From a bacterium (GTDB lineage: Bacteria; Zhuqueibacterota; Zhuqueibacteria; Residuimicrobiales; Oceaniaggregativiventaceae): a stretch of 64,000 nucleotides of DNA. The stretch covers positions 372,001-436,000 of the forward strand of contig JAKQNP010000002.1 in NCBI GenBank assembly GCA_029565675.1. Reading direction: 5' to 3'. Numbering within the stretch: the first letter of the stretch is position 1; each line of letters starts with the position of its first letter. The notes beneath the pieces were generated by a model. That model saw only the letters and a program-made list of their open reading frames with translations, had not been told where the DNA came from and did not search any database. The position numbers and the translations under genes were made by a program. Shown here one piece after another: positions 41,808-50,959 of the stretch.

Positions 41808-42986
41808 TCATTTGCCGAAAAAAACCGAAAAATCCACCCAGGGGATAAAGGGAAAGCCGCCCTCTTCGAAGGCTTCTTTCATGGTCATCAATGCGATATC
41901 GGCCGCCAGGCGGTCGCCGAAAAAGCGCACCCCCCCGGAAAAGAGCACCGCTGTTTCCTCTGCCGAGATGATCCAGTTTTCGCTGATCAGTTTAACGCTG
42001 TTGGAAATTTGCCTCTCCGCGCCGGCCAGCAAAATAAAACCGCCTTCTTCTGCATCGGCAACAATGGGAACCCCGGCTCCGAGCGTGATGGCGCTGCGAT
42101 CGTCGCCTATGGTCGTCACCGCGTACAAGAGTTTGAGGCTGCCGTCTTCTTTTGTGAGGGTCAGGTACATAAAGCCTGCTCCCACCCCGACTCGGGGCGA
42201 TAGCGGGAAGGTGAATTTGGGCGCCAGCATGATCAGCTGTGATGTTGAACCGGGCAAAAGGGAGATGCCGCCGCTGAGGGAGAAATAATCGGCGATTCCA
42301 TAGGCCAGCGTGGGAAAGAAGATGTAATAGTCGGCGAAATAGCCGTTGCCGCTTTTGAGGCTGCGGCCGGTCGGCGAGAAAAAGAGCCTGGAGGTGTTCG
42401 GATCGAGGCGGAAGAACTTGCCTTCGCGCACCTCTCCCCGCAGGTCGATGATTTGGCTGATCTGCATGTCGGGAAGCGCGATCTGCAGCCCGCCGGCGGT
42501 CTCGACGATCAGGGTGTCTCCTTGCGCCCGTTTGAATACGCCGATCAGCTGACTGCCGTCGCGCAGGACCAGCTTTTTATTGACTCCGCTTTCGGTCCAT
42601 TTTGCTTCCTCGATCGGAAAGAGCGCTTCTTTGAACTGTGCATCTTCATCGAGAGCTCGATCGATCCGGGTTTGGACGCCCGCGCGCAACTGCAAAAAGC
42701 TTTCCGCCGGCAAATCGACAAACACCATCTGGGCTCGTTCCCCGGCATTGCGCAGGAGATGCATGCGGTATTTATCCGCATCGATTGGATAGATTTTCGC
42801 CGCCGTGAATCCATCGATGTCGCCGAAGATGAGGTAGCGGAGATTTTCTTCCGCATCGATCATCTGGCCCAGCGATTCGTGCAGAGCCAGGGCGGTGAAA
42901 TCGGCATTCGGCGCCGCTGCCGCCGGCGCGATCGCGAAAAGCGCGCAGAACCATCCCAGGCACAAGACAAAGCTTCTGTTTTTCAT
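41808..42986 (-). CDS. Outer-membrane protein with C-terminal beta-barrel
   Basis: 392 aa with TGAGGAGG before the ATG and a signal peptide (MKNRSFVLCLGWFCALFAIAPAAAA). Residues 30-180 form a soluble domain with LVLRDGSQLIGVFKRAQGDTLIVET and IALPDMQISQIIDLRG, which resembles a small SH3-like or LSM-like barrel. Residues 195-392 are transmembrane strands (YYIFFPTLAYGIADYFSLSGGISLLPG, PRVGVGAGFMYLTLTK, FILLAGAERQIS), ending FSVFFGK. Function unknown. The 294-bp gap upstream (42987-43280) shows no gene. Confidence 0.7.
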   Translation of the reverse strand: MKNRSFVLCLGWFCALFAIAPAAAAPNADFTALALHESLGQMIDAEENLRYLIFGDIDGFTAAKIYPIDADKYRMHLLRNAGERAQMVFVDLPAESFLQLRAGVQTRIDRALDEDAQFKEALFPIEEAKWTESGVNKKLVLRDGSQLIGVFKRAQGDTLIVETAGGLQIALPDMQISQIIDLRGEVREGKFFRLDPNTSRLFFSPTGRSLKSGNGYFADYYIFFPTLAYGIADYFSLSGGISLLPGSTSQLIMLAPKFTFPLSPRVGVGAGFMYLTLTKEDGSLKLLYAVTTIGDDRSAITLGAGVPIVADAEEGGFILLAGAERQISNSVKLISENWIISAEETAVLFSGGVRFFGDRLAADIALMTMKEAFEEGGFPFIPWVDFSVFFGK

Positions 42987-43280
42987 GTGGCCTCCTCAAC
43001 GACGTATTGAATTGTATTCATTTTAGCAGGATAAAGCAAGAAAAATAATGTCAGGTCAGAAATGCCTGGAGCTCGACCTTGAACGTTCCGCATTTTTCGC
43101 ATTCGACAGCCGGAATTTACTTGCGCCTGTCGCCTGCAATCGCTATCATTATTTGGGGCAGGTTCATTCAAGGCTATCACCGTCGAAATTCAACAAATCG
43201 CGGATTTGCAGGCCACCAGGACCTTGATCGAGCTCAAGAAAAAGTTAAAATAATTGACCCGAACAACGGAGGATCGACCG

Positions 43281-43460
43281 ATGTTGCCGGTTGATGAAAA
43301 GAACGATCTCTATCCCATCTGTCCGCATTGCGGCCAGGAATTGAAAAAAATCTTTTGCCGCCGGCTGCAGAGCTTTTTGGGCAAGCGCTACATCTATTTT
43401 TGTCCGCACTGCCGGAAAACGCTCGGCGTTTCGCATCGCAAAGGATTCTGGATGGGGTAG
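43281..43460 (+). CDS. Small zinc-ribbon protein
   Basis: 59 aa from the ATG at 43281, with GGAGG upstream. Cys pairs in ICPHCGQELKK and FCPHCRKTLGVS form a complete four-Cys zinc ribbon, and the chain ends soon after. Such small ribbon proteins often bind nucleic acid or other proteins. The frame is open nine codons further upstream without a better start. Confidence 0.65.
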   Translation: MLPVDEKNDLYPICPHCGQELKKIFCRRLQSFLGKRYIYFCPHCRKTLGVSHRKGFWMG

Positions 43461-43630
43461 GTGTTTTTTTCAAACCGCACAGCGCCTTGCCTTTGCGGTG
43501 ACGGCCGGGAAAGTTTCCCAGGAAAACCCGCCGGATCGAAGGTGTCCTTTTTCAACGCGCCGGCTGTTCTTGCGCCAGCGGTTGTGCGGCAGTCCCGATT
43601 GATGGCAAATCGTTCACAGGAGGTGACGCC

Positions 43631-45589
43631 ATGCAGACCAAGAAATTATGCTTTTTGCTGCTCATGCTCTCGACCTCTGTTCTTTTCCCGCAGCAGTACA
43701 CGGAAATATTCGACAATGTTTGGGGTATGGGAATCAATTACAGCGCTCCTGTTTTCTGCGACATCGATCAGGATGGCTTGCTGGACCTGATCGTCGGCAG
43801 TCAGGATGGCAAACTGGGCCACTATCGACAGAATAGCGCCGGCTCATCGGAATTTGATCGGGTCACGAACTTTTTCAACGAAATCGATGTGGGTGAATTT
43901 GCCGTGCCCTTTTTCATCGACCTGGATCAGGACGGTCTGCTCGATCTGTTCATCGGCCATCAGTACGGCCGCATCTGCCATTTCGAACAGCAGGCTGTCC
44001 ATTCGCTCGAGTTCAACCTGATCACCGATCAGTTCAACGGCATCAAGGTTCCCTATGAATCCGTCCCCAGTTTCACCGATCTGGATCACGACGGCCGGCT
44101 GGACCTGATCGTCGGCGAGCGCGCCAACATTTTGCACCATTACGAACAGACTGCCCCGGCTGCGCAGACTTTTACCCTGATCGCGGACACCTTGAGCGGA
44201 ATCGTCACCGGCTGGCGGCCGAGGCCCGTTTTTCTCGATCTGGATGGGGATGGTTTGCTGGACCTGATCATCGGCAACCTCGGTGGCAAGCTTTTGCACT
44301 ATGAACAGGATGCGGCGGCTTCGTTTACCTTTTCTCTGCTTGCGGCAGAGTTCAGCGAAATCAGGGTCGATAAGGATTCTGCGCCGGCGTTTGCGGATTT
44401 TAACGGCGACGGCCTTCTGGATCTCATCGTCGGTGAACTTGCTGGTCATCTCAACCACTTTGTCCAGAATGCGGCAAAAGCCAATTCCTTTGCTCTCGTC
44501 AGCGAAAGATTCGTCAACGGCTCTATCGATGTGGGACTTGATGCCGCTCCGGCATTTGGTGATCTGGACGGCGATGGCCGGCTCGATCTGCTCATCGGTA
44601 CCGAGTCAGGTGTTGTGCACCATTATGAACAAGACGCGGTCGGCTCCTCCGGCTTCCATCCCCTTTCCGCCAAATTCAACGATATCAACGTCGGCAATCT
44701 CTGCGCCCCGATTTTGACCGAACTCAACCACAACGGCCGTTATGATCTGATCCTCGGCAAATTGGATGGCTTTCTGATTTACTATGAGCAACAGGCCGTC
44801 AACTCGACTGCTTTTCAGCACGTCACCGACAGCCTGAGCGGAATCGATGCCGGGAGTTATTCTTCGCCGTGCGCAATCGATCTGGATGGCGATGGTTTGC
44901 TGGATCTGGTGGTCGGTGAATATGAGGGGTGCCTGCGCCACTATGAACAGGCTGGTGTCGGTTCGACCGATTTCGTGTGGATTTCCGACAAATTGGGCGG
45001 AATCGATGTGGGAGAACAGGCCAGCCCGTGTTTTACGGATCTGGACGGCGATGGATTGTGGGATCTGCTGGTGGGCAGCAACACCTCGAGAGTATATCAC
45101 TATGAACAGGAGGCAGCCGGTTCGACCTCGTTTGCCTTTTTTGCCGAATATTTCAACGATGTCTACATTTCATCCGCCAAACCGATCTTTGCGGATGTGA
45201 ATGGGGATGGACTGCAGGATTATCTGGCCGGCAGCTATTACGGCGATATTCATTATTTTCAGCGAATCGATGGCACCCAGGTGGAACCGCACCTTCTCAC
45301 GACAATCCCGCGTTCTTTCGCGCTCGGGCATAACTATCCCAATCCCTTCAATCCGGCCACGACGATACCGTACGATTTGGGCGAGTCGGCTCAGGTCGAG
45401 ATTTCGATTTTCAATGTGCGCGGTCAACGCGTCAAAGAATTGCTCGACGCTTTTCAACCGGCAGGTTCTTATGCGATTCGCTGGGACGGCAAGGATGAAA
45501 AGGGCCGTGCGCTGGCGGGCGGGATTTATTTTTTGCGGATGCAGGCGGGTCAAAGCCAGCAGTCTGTCAAGCTGGTGTTGCTACCATAA
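43631..45589 (+). CDS. FG-GAP/VCBS-repeat T9SS cargo protein
   Basis: 652 aa with AGGAGGTGA before the ATG and a signal peptide (MQTKKLCFLLLMLSTSVLFPQ). About ten repeats of roughly 52 residues share the consensus APxFxDLDGDGLLDLIVGxxxGxLxHYEQ. DxDxDGxxD is the calcium-binding loop of FG-GAP/VCBS propellers. The tail is LGHNYPNPFNP, ISIFNVRGQRV, AGGIYFLRMQ, KLVLLP (T9SS). The repeats would build one or two calcium-stabilised propellers on the cell surface. Function is unknown but binding or adhesion is likely. The gene stands alone. Confidence 0.9.
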   Translation: MQTKKLCFLLLMLSTSVLFPQQYTEIFDNVWGMGINYSAPVFCDIDQDGLLDLIVGSQDGKLGHYRQNSAGSSEFDRVTNFFNEIDVGEFAVPFFIDLDQDGLLDLFIGHQYGRICHFEQQAVHSLEFNLITDQFNGIKVPYESVPSFTDLDHDGRLDLIVGERANILHHYEQTAPAAQTFTLIADTLSGIVTGWRPRPVFLDLDGDGLLDLIIGNLGGKLLHYEQDAAASFTFSLLAAEFSEIRVDKDSAPAFADFNGDGLLDLIVGELAGHLNHFVQNAAKANSFALVSERFVNGSIDVGLDAAPAFGDLDGDGRLDLLIGTESGVVHHYEQDAVGSSGFHPLSAKFNDINVGNLCAPILTELNHNGRYDLILGKLDGFLIYYEQQAVNSTAFQHVTDSLSGIDAGSYSSPCAIDLDGDGLLDLVVGEYEGCLRHYEQAGVGSTDFVWISDKLGGIDVGEQASPCFTDLDGDGLWDLLVGSNTSRVYHYEQEAAGSTSFAFFAEYFNDVYISSAKPIFADVNGDGLQDYLAGSYYGDIHYFQRIDGTQVEPHLLTTIPRSFALGHNYPNPFNPATTIPYDLGESAQVEISIFNVRGQRVKELLDAFQPAGSYAIRWDGKDEKGRALAGGIYFLRMQAGQSQQSVKLVLLP

Positions 45590-45773
45590 GGAAAATTTTC
45601 GTTAGCGAAAAAAGAAGGTTTTCTAAATATTTAAATTACACAACCTCGGCCGTTTTTGGCTACCTTCCCGACCGCATCGTTTGATAACGGGTTTTTCTCG
45701 TTGTTGTGGATAACCACCCGTATGATGCGGATTGCTGTTCAACAAACAAATTAAAATTCGGATAGGAGGGAAC

Positions 45774-46172
45774 ATGAGCTTTATCGGCTTGATTATCGGC
45801 ACCGCTGTCTTGTTTGCGCTGACCTACGGCATCACTCTTCCGCTTGCCAGGGCAATCAGCGGAAGCCGCGGCAATCGATCCACGACGCTTGAAAACACCG
45901 CAGATCAGTCGAATCTGGAGCCATCCTCGATCAGCCAGTCTGGTGTGACAATTACGCCGGCCGGACAGACTCAGACTGTAAAGGCAGGTGACGCAATCGA
46001 CAGCGTGGACACCGGCACTTTTATTATTGTCCATGTGATGGTGATGGGAATAGCGGGATTTCTGCTCGGAGCGGTCGCCGGCATCTATTTTATCGGTTTT
46101 GCCAGGCAAGCCAAGATGTGGCCGGGGATGATTGCCCTGATCGTCACCAGCCTGATCGGTTCGTCGATGTGA
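45774..46172 (+). CDS. Hypothetical membrane protein with two membrane helices
   Basis: 132 aa from the ATG at 45774, with TAGGAGGGAA upstream. Helix one is FIGLIIGTAVLFALTYGITL (residues 3-22). A polar Ser/Thr/Gln-rich loop follows. Then a long Gly-rich hydrophobic hairpin (FIIVHVMVMGIAGFLLGAV, residues about 83-101) leads into a final helix ending LIGSSM. The fold suggests a small integral membrane protein. No family was recognised. Confidence 0.7.
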   Translation: MSFIGLIIGTAVLFALTYGITLPLARAISGSRGNRSTTLENTADQSNLEPSSISQSGVTITPAGQTQTVKAGDAIDSVDTGTFIIVHVMVMGIAGFLLGAVAGIYFIGFARQAKMWPGMIALIVTSLIGSSM

Positions 46173-46203
46173 TCGATCAAATAAGAGCAAAGAAGGCGGA
46201 GAA

Positions 46204-46620
46204 TTGACCGGAACGGTTTACAGGCTGACAGGCATCGCAATTTTTGCCGTGGCGTTGGCCTTTTCGCCACCCAAAGAGAACCAAAGCCCGGCGGCGATCG
46301 CGGCTAAGGGATATGACCTGTTCTGGGCGGACGAGTTCGACGGTGCGGCTCTCGACAGCAACAAATGGCGCCACTACCATCCCGGCAAACGGCGTGACGC
46401 CGTCAACGTCGACCACGCCGTCACCCTGGACGGCCAGGGTCATCTGGTGATCGCCACCAGCCGCAGCGGCGATGACTACCACACCGACCAGGCGGTCTCG
46501 ATGCGCGACCAGTTCATCATCCTCAGCCTCGAGGTCGGGGAGTGGGCCGGCGACATCGCCCGGGCCGTGCTGCCCGACAGCCTTCTGGTCGATTATGTCA
46601 GGGTGTACAAAAAAAGATGA
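46204..46620 (+). pseudogene. GH16-like gene with in-frame deletion of the catalytic core
   Basis: 138 codons from a TTG with GGAG close by, with a signal-like N-terminus. The first part (YDLFWADEFDGAALDSNKW, LDGQGHLVIATS) is the standard start of a GH16 laminarinase/agarase domain. The last part (DQFIILSLEVGEWAGDI, DSLLVDYVRVYKK) is its standard end. Between them, at about residue 94, roughly 110 residues of the family, including the ExDxxE catalytic motif, are missing without a frame change. The product cannot cleave glycans. The neighbouring pectinesterase fits an earlier polysaccharide-use cluster. Confidence 0.8.
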
Positions 46621-46662
46621 ACGCACTGCTCCGCACTCGAATGTCACCGTAGAGGAGCTCCA

Positions 46663-47139
46663 ATGCCGAGCCTGATGCCGGGCAAAGCCGGGACCAAAGA
46701 AGCTTATGCGATCGCCGTGATCGGGAAGGACCTGCGGATCGCCGTTCCGCCCGGGGCGATGCTGCACTATCGGCTGCAACCGGATGCGGCCGTGCTCCTG
46801 ATGACGACGCATCGGGGTGAAGGCGGCTTTGCTCTTTTACCGCAAGCGCGAGCCGCGGCGACAGTCTTTGCCAAATATATCGACCGCATCGCCGCACCGG
46901 AGGTCGTGCATCGATTTCAGGACAAAGCCTATGCCCTGACCAAATTGCAAGGCGGCAGGATCTGCCTGACCGGGGCGATGCTGCAGGCTTTTCACCTGGG
47001 TGTCGGGGCCAGGCTTTTGGTCGTCAAAAGCACGACCGTCGCCTTGAGCTACACGCCGGTGGAAATTTGGCGGGCCAAATTCGCGCAGCGGGGGCTGCAC
47101 GAAGCCATCGAGAACATGGCCAAGCTCGAGGTGCTTTGA
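46663..47139 (+). CDS. Protein with two AbrB/SpoVT-like swapped-hairpin domains (tentative)
   Basis: 158 aa with GAGGAG at good spacing before the ATG. Two parts share the pattern basic-R-I-x-hydrophobic-P/G-x-hydrophobic, then a strand and loop: KDLRIAVPPGAMLHYRLQPDAAVLLMTT (22-49) and GGRICLTGAMLQAFHLGVGARLLVVKST (97-124). This is how AbrB/MazE-type DNA-binding hairpins look when two occur in one chain. The C-terminus AKFAQRGLHEAIENMAKLEVL is helical. If correct, it would be a transcription factor. No partner toxin was seen. Confidence 0.55.
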   Translation: MPSLMPGKAGTKEAYAIAVIGKDLRIAVPPGAMLHYRLQPDAAVLLMTTHRGEGGFALLPQARAAATVFAKYIDRIAAPEVVHRFQDKAYALTKLQGGRICLTGAMLQAFHLGVGARLLVVKSTTVALSYTPVEIWRAKFAQRGLHEAIENMAKLEVL

Positions 47140-47191
47140 CGGCCGGTGCGCCTTGCTCTGTCTGACTTTGCTCTTGCGATGAAGGGAATCG

Positions 47192-48304
47192 ATGTATCGA
47201 TCGCTTTTACATGTTCTGCTGCACAAAGGTGTTGCCTCGCTCTTTGCGCTCATGCTCTTTTTGGCCTGCACAGAATCCCGTGCGCCGGTCTATCGGGCTG
47301 TGGTGAAGGCCGGATACTCCGGTCAGCCCGGGGCAGTCATCGACGGGCGGCAAAATTTTGCCTCAATCGGAGAGGCTCTCGAGGCTGTGCCGGCAGCGAA
47401 TTCATCGCCTTTTGCGATATTTGTTCACAACGGCCGCTACAGCGAAAAACTGAGCGTGGACAAGGCCCATGTCCGCCTGATCGGCGAATCGCGCGACGCA
47501 ACGGTCATCACTTTTTCCGCCAGCGCTGCGACGCCCGGCCCGGACGGCGAGCCCTGCGGCACCCGGGGCTGTTCCACGCTGCGGGTGGCGGCGCCCGATT
47601 TTCGGGCCGAAAATCTGACCATCGAAAACGGCTTCGATTATCCGGCCAACCTGGCAAAATCGGACGATGACCCGAGCAAAGTCCAAAATCCGCAAGCCGT
47701 GGCGGTGATGCTGACAGGCGAGAGCGACCGGGCGGTGTTCCGCAACTGCAAGATCGCCGGTTATCAGGATACGCTGTTTCCCGACACGGGGCGCAGCTGT
47801 TTTGATCGCTGTCGGATTCTGGGGCATGTCGATTTCATCTTCGGCGCCGGTCAGGCGGTTTTTCAAGAGTGCGAAATCGTGTCGCGCAACCGCCGGGACA
47901 AGAATCCCACCGGCACTATCACCGCGCCGAGCACGCCGATCCGTATTCCGTACGGATTCTTGTTCGTCGATTGCCGCCTGGTCAGGGAAGATTCAACCCT
48001 GCCCGCGGCATCGGTGCGGCTGGGCCGCCCCTGGCATCCGCAGGCGGATCCGCGGATTTCGGGCAGCGCCGTTTTCATCCGCTGCTATATGGATGACCAC
48101 ATCGGGCCGATCGGCTATGCAAAAATATCCTCCACCGATTCCATTGGCCAACGGATCTGGTTCGATCTCGAACCCGATTCGCGCTTTTTTGAATACACCA
48201 GCCATGGGCCGGGCGCGGTGGTCAGCCCGCAGCGACCGACTTTGGATGAGAAAGCCGCCGCCTGGTATACCGCCGCACACGTGCTCGACGGCTGGATTCC
48301 TTGA
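47192..48304 (+). CDS. Pectinesterase-family lipoprotein (carbohydrate esterase 8)
   Basis: 370 aa. It has a lipoprotein signal with Cys26 (SLFALMLFLAC) and a right-handed beta-helix. Family motifs appear in order: GYQDTLF with Asp193, GHVDFIFG with Asp214, LGRPW with Arg279. These are the catalytic acid/base, nucleophile and Arg. A loop with paired Cys122/Cys127 is also present. The enzyme should remove methyl esters from pectin at the cell surface. It follows the decayed GH16 gene and the AbrB-like gene on the same strand. Confidence 0.9.
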   Translation: MYRSLLHVLLHKGVASLFALMLFLACTESRAPVYRAVVKAGYSGQPGAVIDGRQNFASIGEALEAVPAANSSPFAIFVHNGRYSEKLSVDKAHVRLIGESRDATVITFSASAATPGPDGEPCGTRGCSTLRVAAPDFRAENLTIENGFDYPANLAKSDDDPSKVQNPQAVAVMLTGESDRAVFRNCKIAGYQDTLFPDTGRSCFDRCRILGHVDFIFGAGQAVFQECEIVSRNRRDKNPTGTITAPSTPIRIPYGFLFVDCRLVREDSTLPAASVRLGRPWHPQADPRISGSAVFIRCYMDDHIGPIGYAKISSTDSIGQRIWFDLEPDSRFFEYTSHGPGAVVSPQRPTLDEKAAAWYTAAHVLDGWIP

Positions 48305-48396
48305 GATCGGCGCACCTTTTGGGAGTTTCGATCACCTGATTTTGCGGCGACCGCTGCGAGTCGGCCGCTGCGCCGGCTCCGGTCTGGACGCTGCGC

Positions 48397-49275
48397 GTGC
48401 GTGTTGATATCATTGCAAGCGCAGGAATTCATTTGCAAAGGAGGCACACAATCACGACCGCACCGCTTTTGTACAACCCCGAGTTTCCGCGCTCGAACCG
48501 CTACGATGCGGACTGGGTGCTGGAAAACCAGATGGGCCCGAATGCCTTGTGGCTGATGGAGTGGTTGACCGATGCTGTCGAGCTCAAAGCCGGCATGCGG
48601 GTGCTCGACCTGGGCTGCGGCCGGGCGATGACCAGCATCTTCCTGGCCCGCGAATTCGGCGTCCAGGTCTGGGCCAACGACCTGTGGATCACCCCCGATC
48701 ACAATTGGCGGCGGGTGAAGGAAGCCGGCGTGCAGGACGCGGTTTTCCCGCTGCGCGTCGAGGCGCACGCGCTGCCGTTTGCCAAAGGATTTTTCGACGC
48801 CGTCGTTTCGGTGGACGCCTACCATTATTTCGGCACGGACGAGCTCTATCTCGGTTATCTGAGCGGCTTTGTGCGGCCGGGCGGCCGGCTGGGCATGGTC
48901 GTGCCCGGACTCATGCGGGAGATAGAAGAGGTTCCCGACCATCTGTTGACTCCGCAAGCCAACGGCAAGGTCTTCTGGGAAGACGAGTGCTGGAGTTTCA
49001 AAACCGCCGAATGGTGGGGGAATCTGTGGGGCCGGTGCGGCAGGGTCAAAAATGTGCAAACCGCCATATTGAGCGACGGCTGGCGCCATTGGTGCGATTT
49101 CGAACGAGTTCTGGAAGAGACGGGCAGGAATCTCTTTCCTTCCGACTGGCAAGCCCTGGAAAGCGATGGCGGCAGGACGATCGGCTTTGTGCGCGCCGTG
49201 GCCGAGCGCAGCGATGCGGAATCGACGAATCTCTATGATCCCGGCATCGGACTGCAGGCCGGCGCCGACACCTGA
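48397..49275 (+). CDS. SAM-dependent methyltransferase (class I), start uncertain
   Basis: 292 aa from the GTG at 48397, the furthest canonical start. SAM-binding motif I is VLDLGCGRA. QVWANDLW and DAVVSVDAYHYFG are the next motifs, with RPGGRLGMVVPG after. The perfect ribosome site AAAGGAGG (48437-48444) lies inside this frame, six bases before ATC 48451. Translation starting there would give ITTAPLLYNPEFPRSNRYDADWV, where a Met-Thr-Thr start would look natural. So the real start may be a rare AUC codon (274 aa). No substrate can be named from sequence. Confidence 0.8.
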   Translation: MRVDIIASAGIHLQRRHTITTAPLLYNPEFPRSNRYDADWVLENQMGPNALWLMEWLTDAVELKAGMRVLDLGCGRAMTSIFLAREFGVQVWANDLWITPDHNWRRVKEAGVQDAVFPLRVEAHALPFAKGFFDAVVSVDAYHYFGTDELYLGYLSGFVRPGGRLGMVVPGLMREIEEVPDHLLTPQANGKVFWEDECWSFKTAEWWGNLWGRCGRVKNVQTAILSDGWRHWCDFERVLEETGRNLFPSDWQALESDGGRTIGFVRAVAERSDAESTNLYDPGIGLQAGADT

Positions 49276-49345
49276 ACGCGGCGATGTGCCAGCACCGGGG
49301 ATCCAGACCATTTCACAAGACGGCAAAGAGCAAAGGGGAGAGGCG

Positions 49346-49906
49346 ATGATCGGATTGCGGCGCCACCATGTCCGGGTGGTCCCTCACCAGGAAGAGTGGG
49401 CTGCACGGTTTGCTGCCGAGCGCGAAGATCTGCTGGCGGCGCTGGGCGGGCATGCCGTCGATATCCAGCATATCGGCAGCACCGCGGTGCCGGGTCTGGC
49501 CGCCAAACCGGTCATCGACATTGCGGTGGCAATCCGCTCCCTGGCGGCACTGCCGGAGATCATCGAAGCGCTCGCCAGGACCGGCTATATCTATCGCTGC
49601 GACAGCGGCCAGGAGGGCGGCCACCTATTCGTGCGCGAATCGGCGCCGGAGATCCGCTGCGTCCATTTGCACGTCGTGCAGCAGGACGACCCGCAATGGC
49701 AACACTATCTCGAATTTCGCGATCTGCTGCGGGCGGACGGCGAATTGCGGCACGAGTACGCCGAGCTCAAGCTGGCGCTGGCCCGGCGTTATGCAAAAGA
49801 CCGCAAATCCTATACGGGAGCGAAACAAGAATTCATCCAGTCCATCTTGCGCCAAAAAACCGGGTCCGGCCAAACAAACGAGGATTCGCCGTCGACCCAC
49901 ATCTGA
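49346..49906 (+). CDS. GrpB family protein (UPF0157)
   Basis: 186 aa from the ATG at 49346, with GGGGAGAGG upstream. The frame is open 60 codons further 5' but is low-complexity there. VVPHQEEWAARFAAEREDL, then IQHIGSTAVPGLAAKPVIDI, is the nucleotidyltransferase-like core (GS motif plus DI), and HLHVVQQDDPQWQHYLEFRDLLR is the second family motif. The fold belongs to the polymerase-beta-type nucleotidyltransferase superfamily. The physiological role is unknown; a dephospho-CoA kinase-associated role is known for some members. Confidence 0.88.
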   Translation: MIGLRRHHVRVVPHQEEWAARFAAEREDLLAALGGHAVDIQHIGSTAVPGLAAKPVIDIAVAIRSLAALPEIIEALARTGYIYRCDSGQEGGHLFVRESAPEIRCVHLHVVQQDDPQWQHYLEFRDLLRADGELRHEYAELKLALARRYAKDRKSYTGAKQEFIQSILRQKTGSGQTNEDSPSTHI

Positions 49907-49928
49907 CGGTCATCGCGATAGGGAGTTG

Positions 49929-50747
49929 ATGATGAACGAAAAACCGATGAATTTCGATGTGCATCCGCCGCGGGAAATCGCCCGGTTGTTCGAGCGTGCC
50001 GGGGTTGCCAGGGTGCAGTCCGAACCGCTGTCGTTTATGGCGCTGGCCGTGCTCGCCGGCGCTTTTATCGCGCTCGGCACGCTTTTCTTTATTGTCGTGG
50101 TCACTGAGGCGAATTTCGGCTTCGGCGTCAACCGATTGCTCGGCGGTTTGAGCTTTTGTCTCGGCCTGGTTTTGGTGGTGGTGGCCGGCGCCGAGCTGTT
50201 TACCGGCAACAATCTGATGACCCTTGCCTGGGCGAGCCGCCTGATCACCACCCGCGCTTTGCTGCGAAGCTGGGTGCTGGCCTATGTGGGCAATGCCGCC
50301 GGCTCTCTGGGCATCGTTTTTTTGGCCATCTGGGCCGGCATCGCCGAGCTCGGCGGCGGGGCCGTGGGCGAAACCGCGGTGCAGATCGCCGGCGCCAAGG
50401 CAGGTCTGGGATTCGGCACCGCATTTGCCCGCGGCATCCTGTGCAACGCTCTGGTTTGTCTGGCCGTGTGGATGGCCACGGGCGGCCGCAGCGCGACCGA
50501 CAAGATCCTGGCGGTTCTTTTTCCGATCACCGCCTTTGTCGCGATGGGATTCGAACATTCGATCGCCAACTGGTTTTTTCTGCCGTACGGCCTGGCGTTG
50601 GGCAGCCACGGCGCGGTGCCGTTTGCGGGAGTCGTCAACAACCTGGCGGCGGTGACCGCGGGCAATATCATCGGCGGTGCAGTGCTGGTTGGCGGTCTTT
50701 ACTGGGTCGCTTATTTGCGCAAGGAAACCGGGCAAGCAAAAGAATGA
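49929..50747 (+). CDS. Formate/nitrite transporter family channel
   Basis: 272 aa with GGGAG before a tandem ATG-ATG. It has six hydrophobic segments. FNT signatures are GLSFCLGLVLVVVAGAELFTGNN, FARGILCNALVCLAVWMA and FVAMGFEHSIANWFFLP, where His in GFEHS is the central channel residue. FNT channels carry formate, nitrite or similar small anions. It is followed by a bidirectional terminator shared with the convergent giant T9SS gene. Confidence 0.93.
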   Translation: MMNEKPMNFDVHPPREIARLFERAGVARVQSEPLSFMALAVLAGAFIALGTLFFIVVVTEANFGFGVNRLLGGLSFCLGLVLVVVAGAELFTGNNLMTLAWASRLITTRALLRSWVLAYVGNAAGSLGIVFLAIWAGIAELGGGAVGETAVQIAGAKAGLGFGTAFARGILCNALVCLAVWMATGGRSATDKILAVLFPITAFVAMGFEHSIANWFFLPYGLALGSHGAVPFAGVVNNLAAVTAGNIIGGAVLVGGLYWVAYLRKETGQAKE

Positions 50748-50910
50748 ACCGGCCGATTGAAAAGGCGCGCTGCCCCGTGCCGTTTGGCTACTCCCGGCCT
50801 GGATCGATGCCGTCGTAGCCGCGCTTCTGCCTGGAGGCGATCACATGGTTGGCATTTTTTCCCCGACGTGCAACGGTTACTGTCTCGGGTTCTGAATTCT
50901 CTGAATAAAA

Positions 50911-50939
50911 AAAGCCGCCCATTTCGGACGGCTTTTTTT
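50911..50939. terminator. Bidirectional Rho-independent terminator
   Basis: AAAGCCG-CCC-loop-GGA-CGGCTTT flanked by A and T runs on each side. It lies between the convergent FNT gene and the 1690-aa T9SS gene. Confidence 0.85.
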
Positions 50940-50959
50940 GTTTTTCGCTGCAGATGCCT

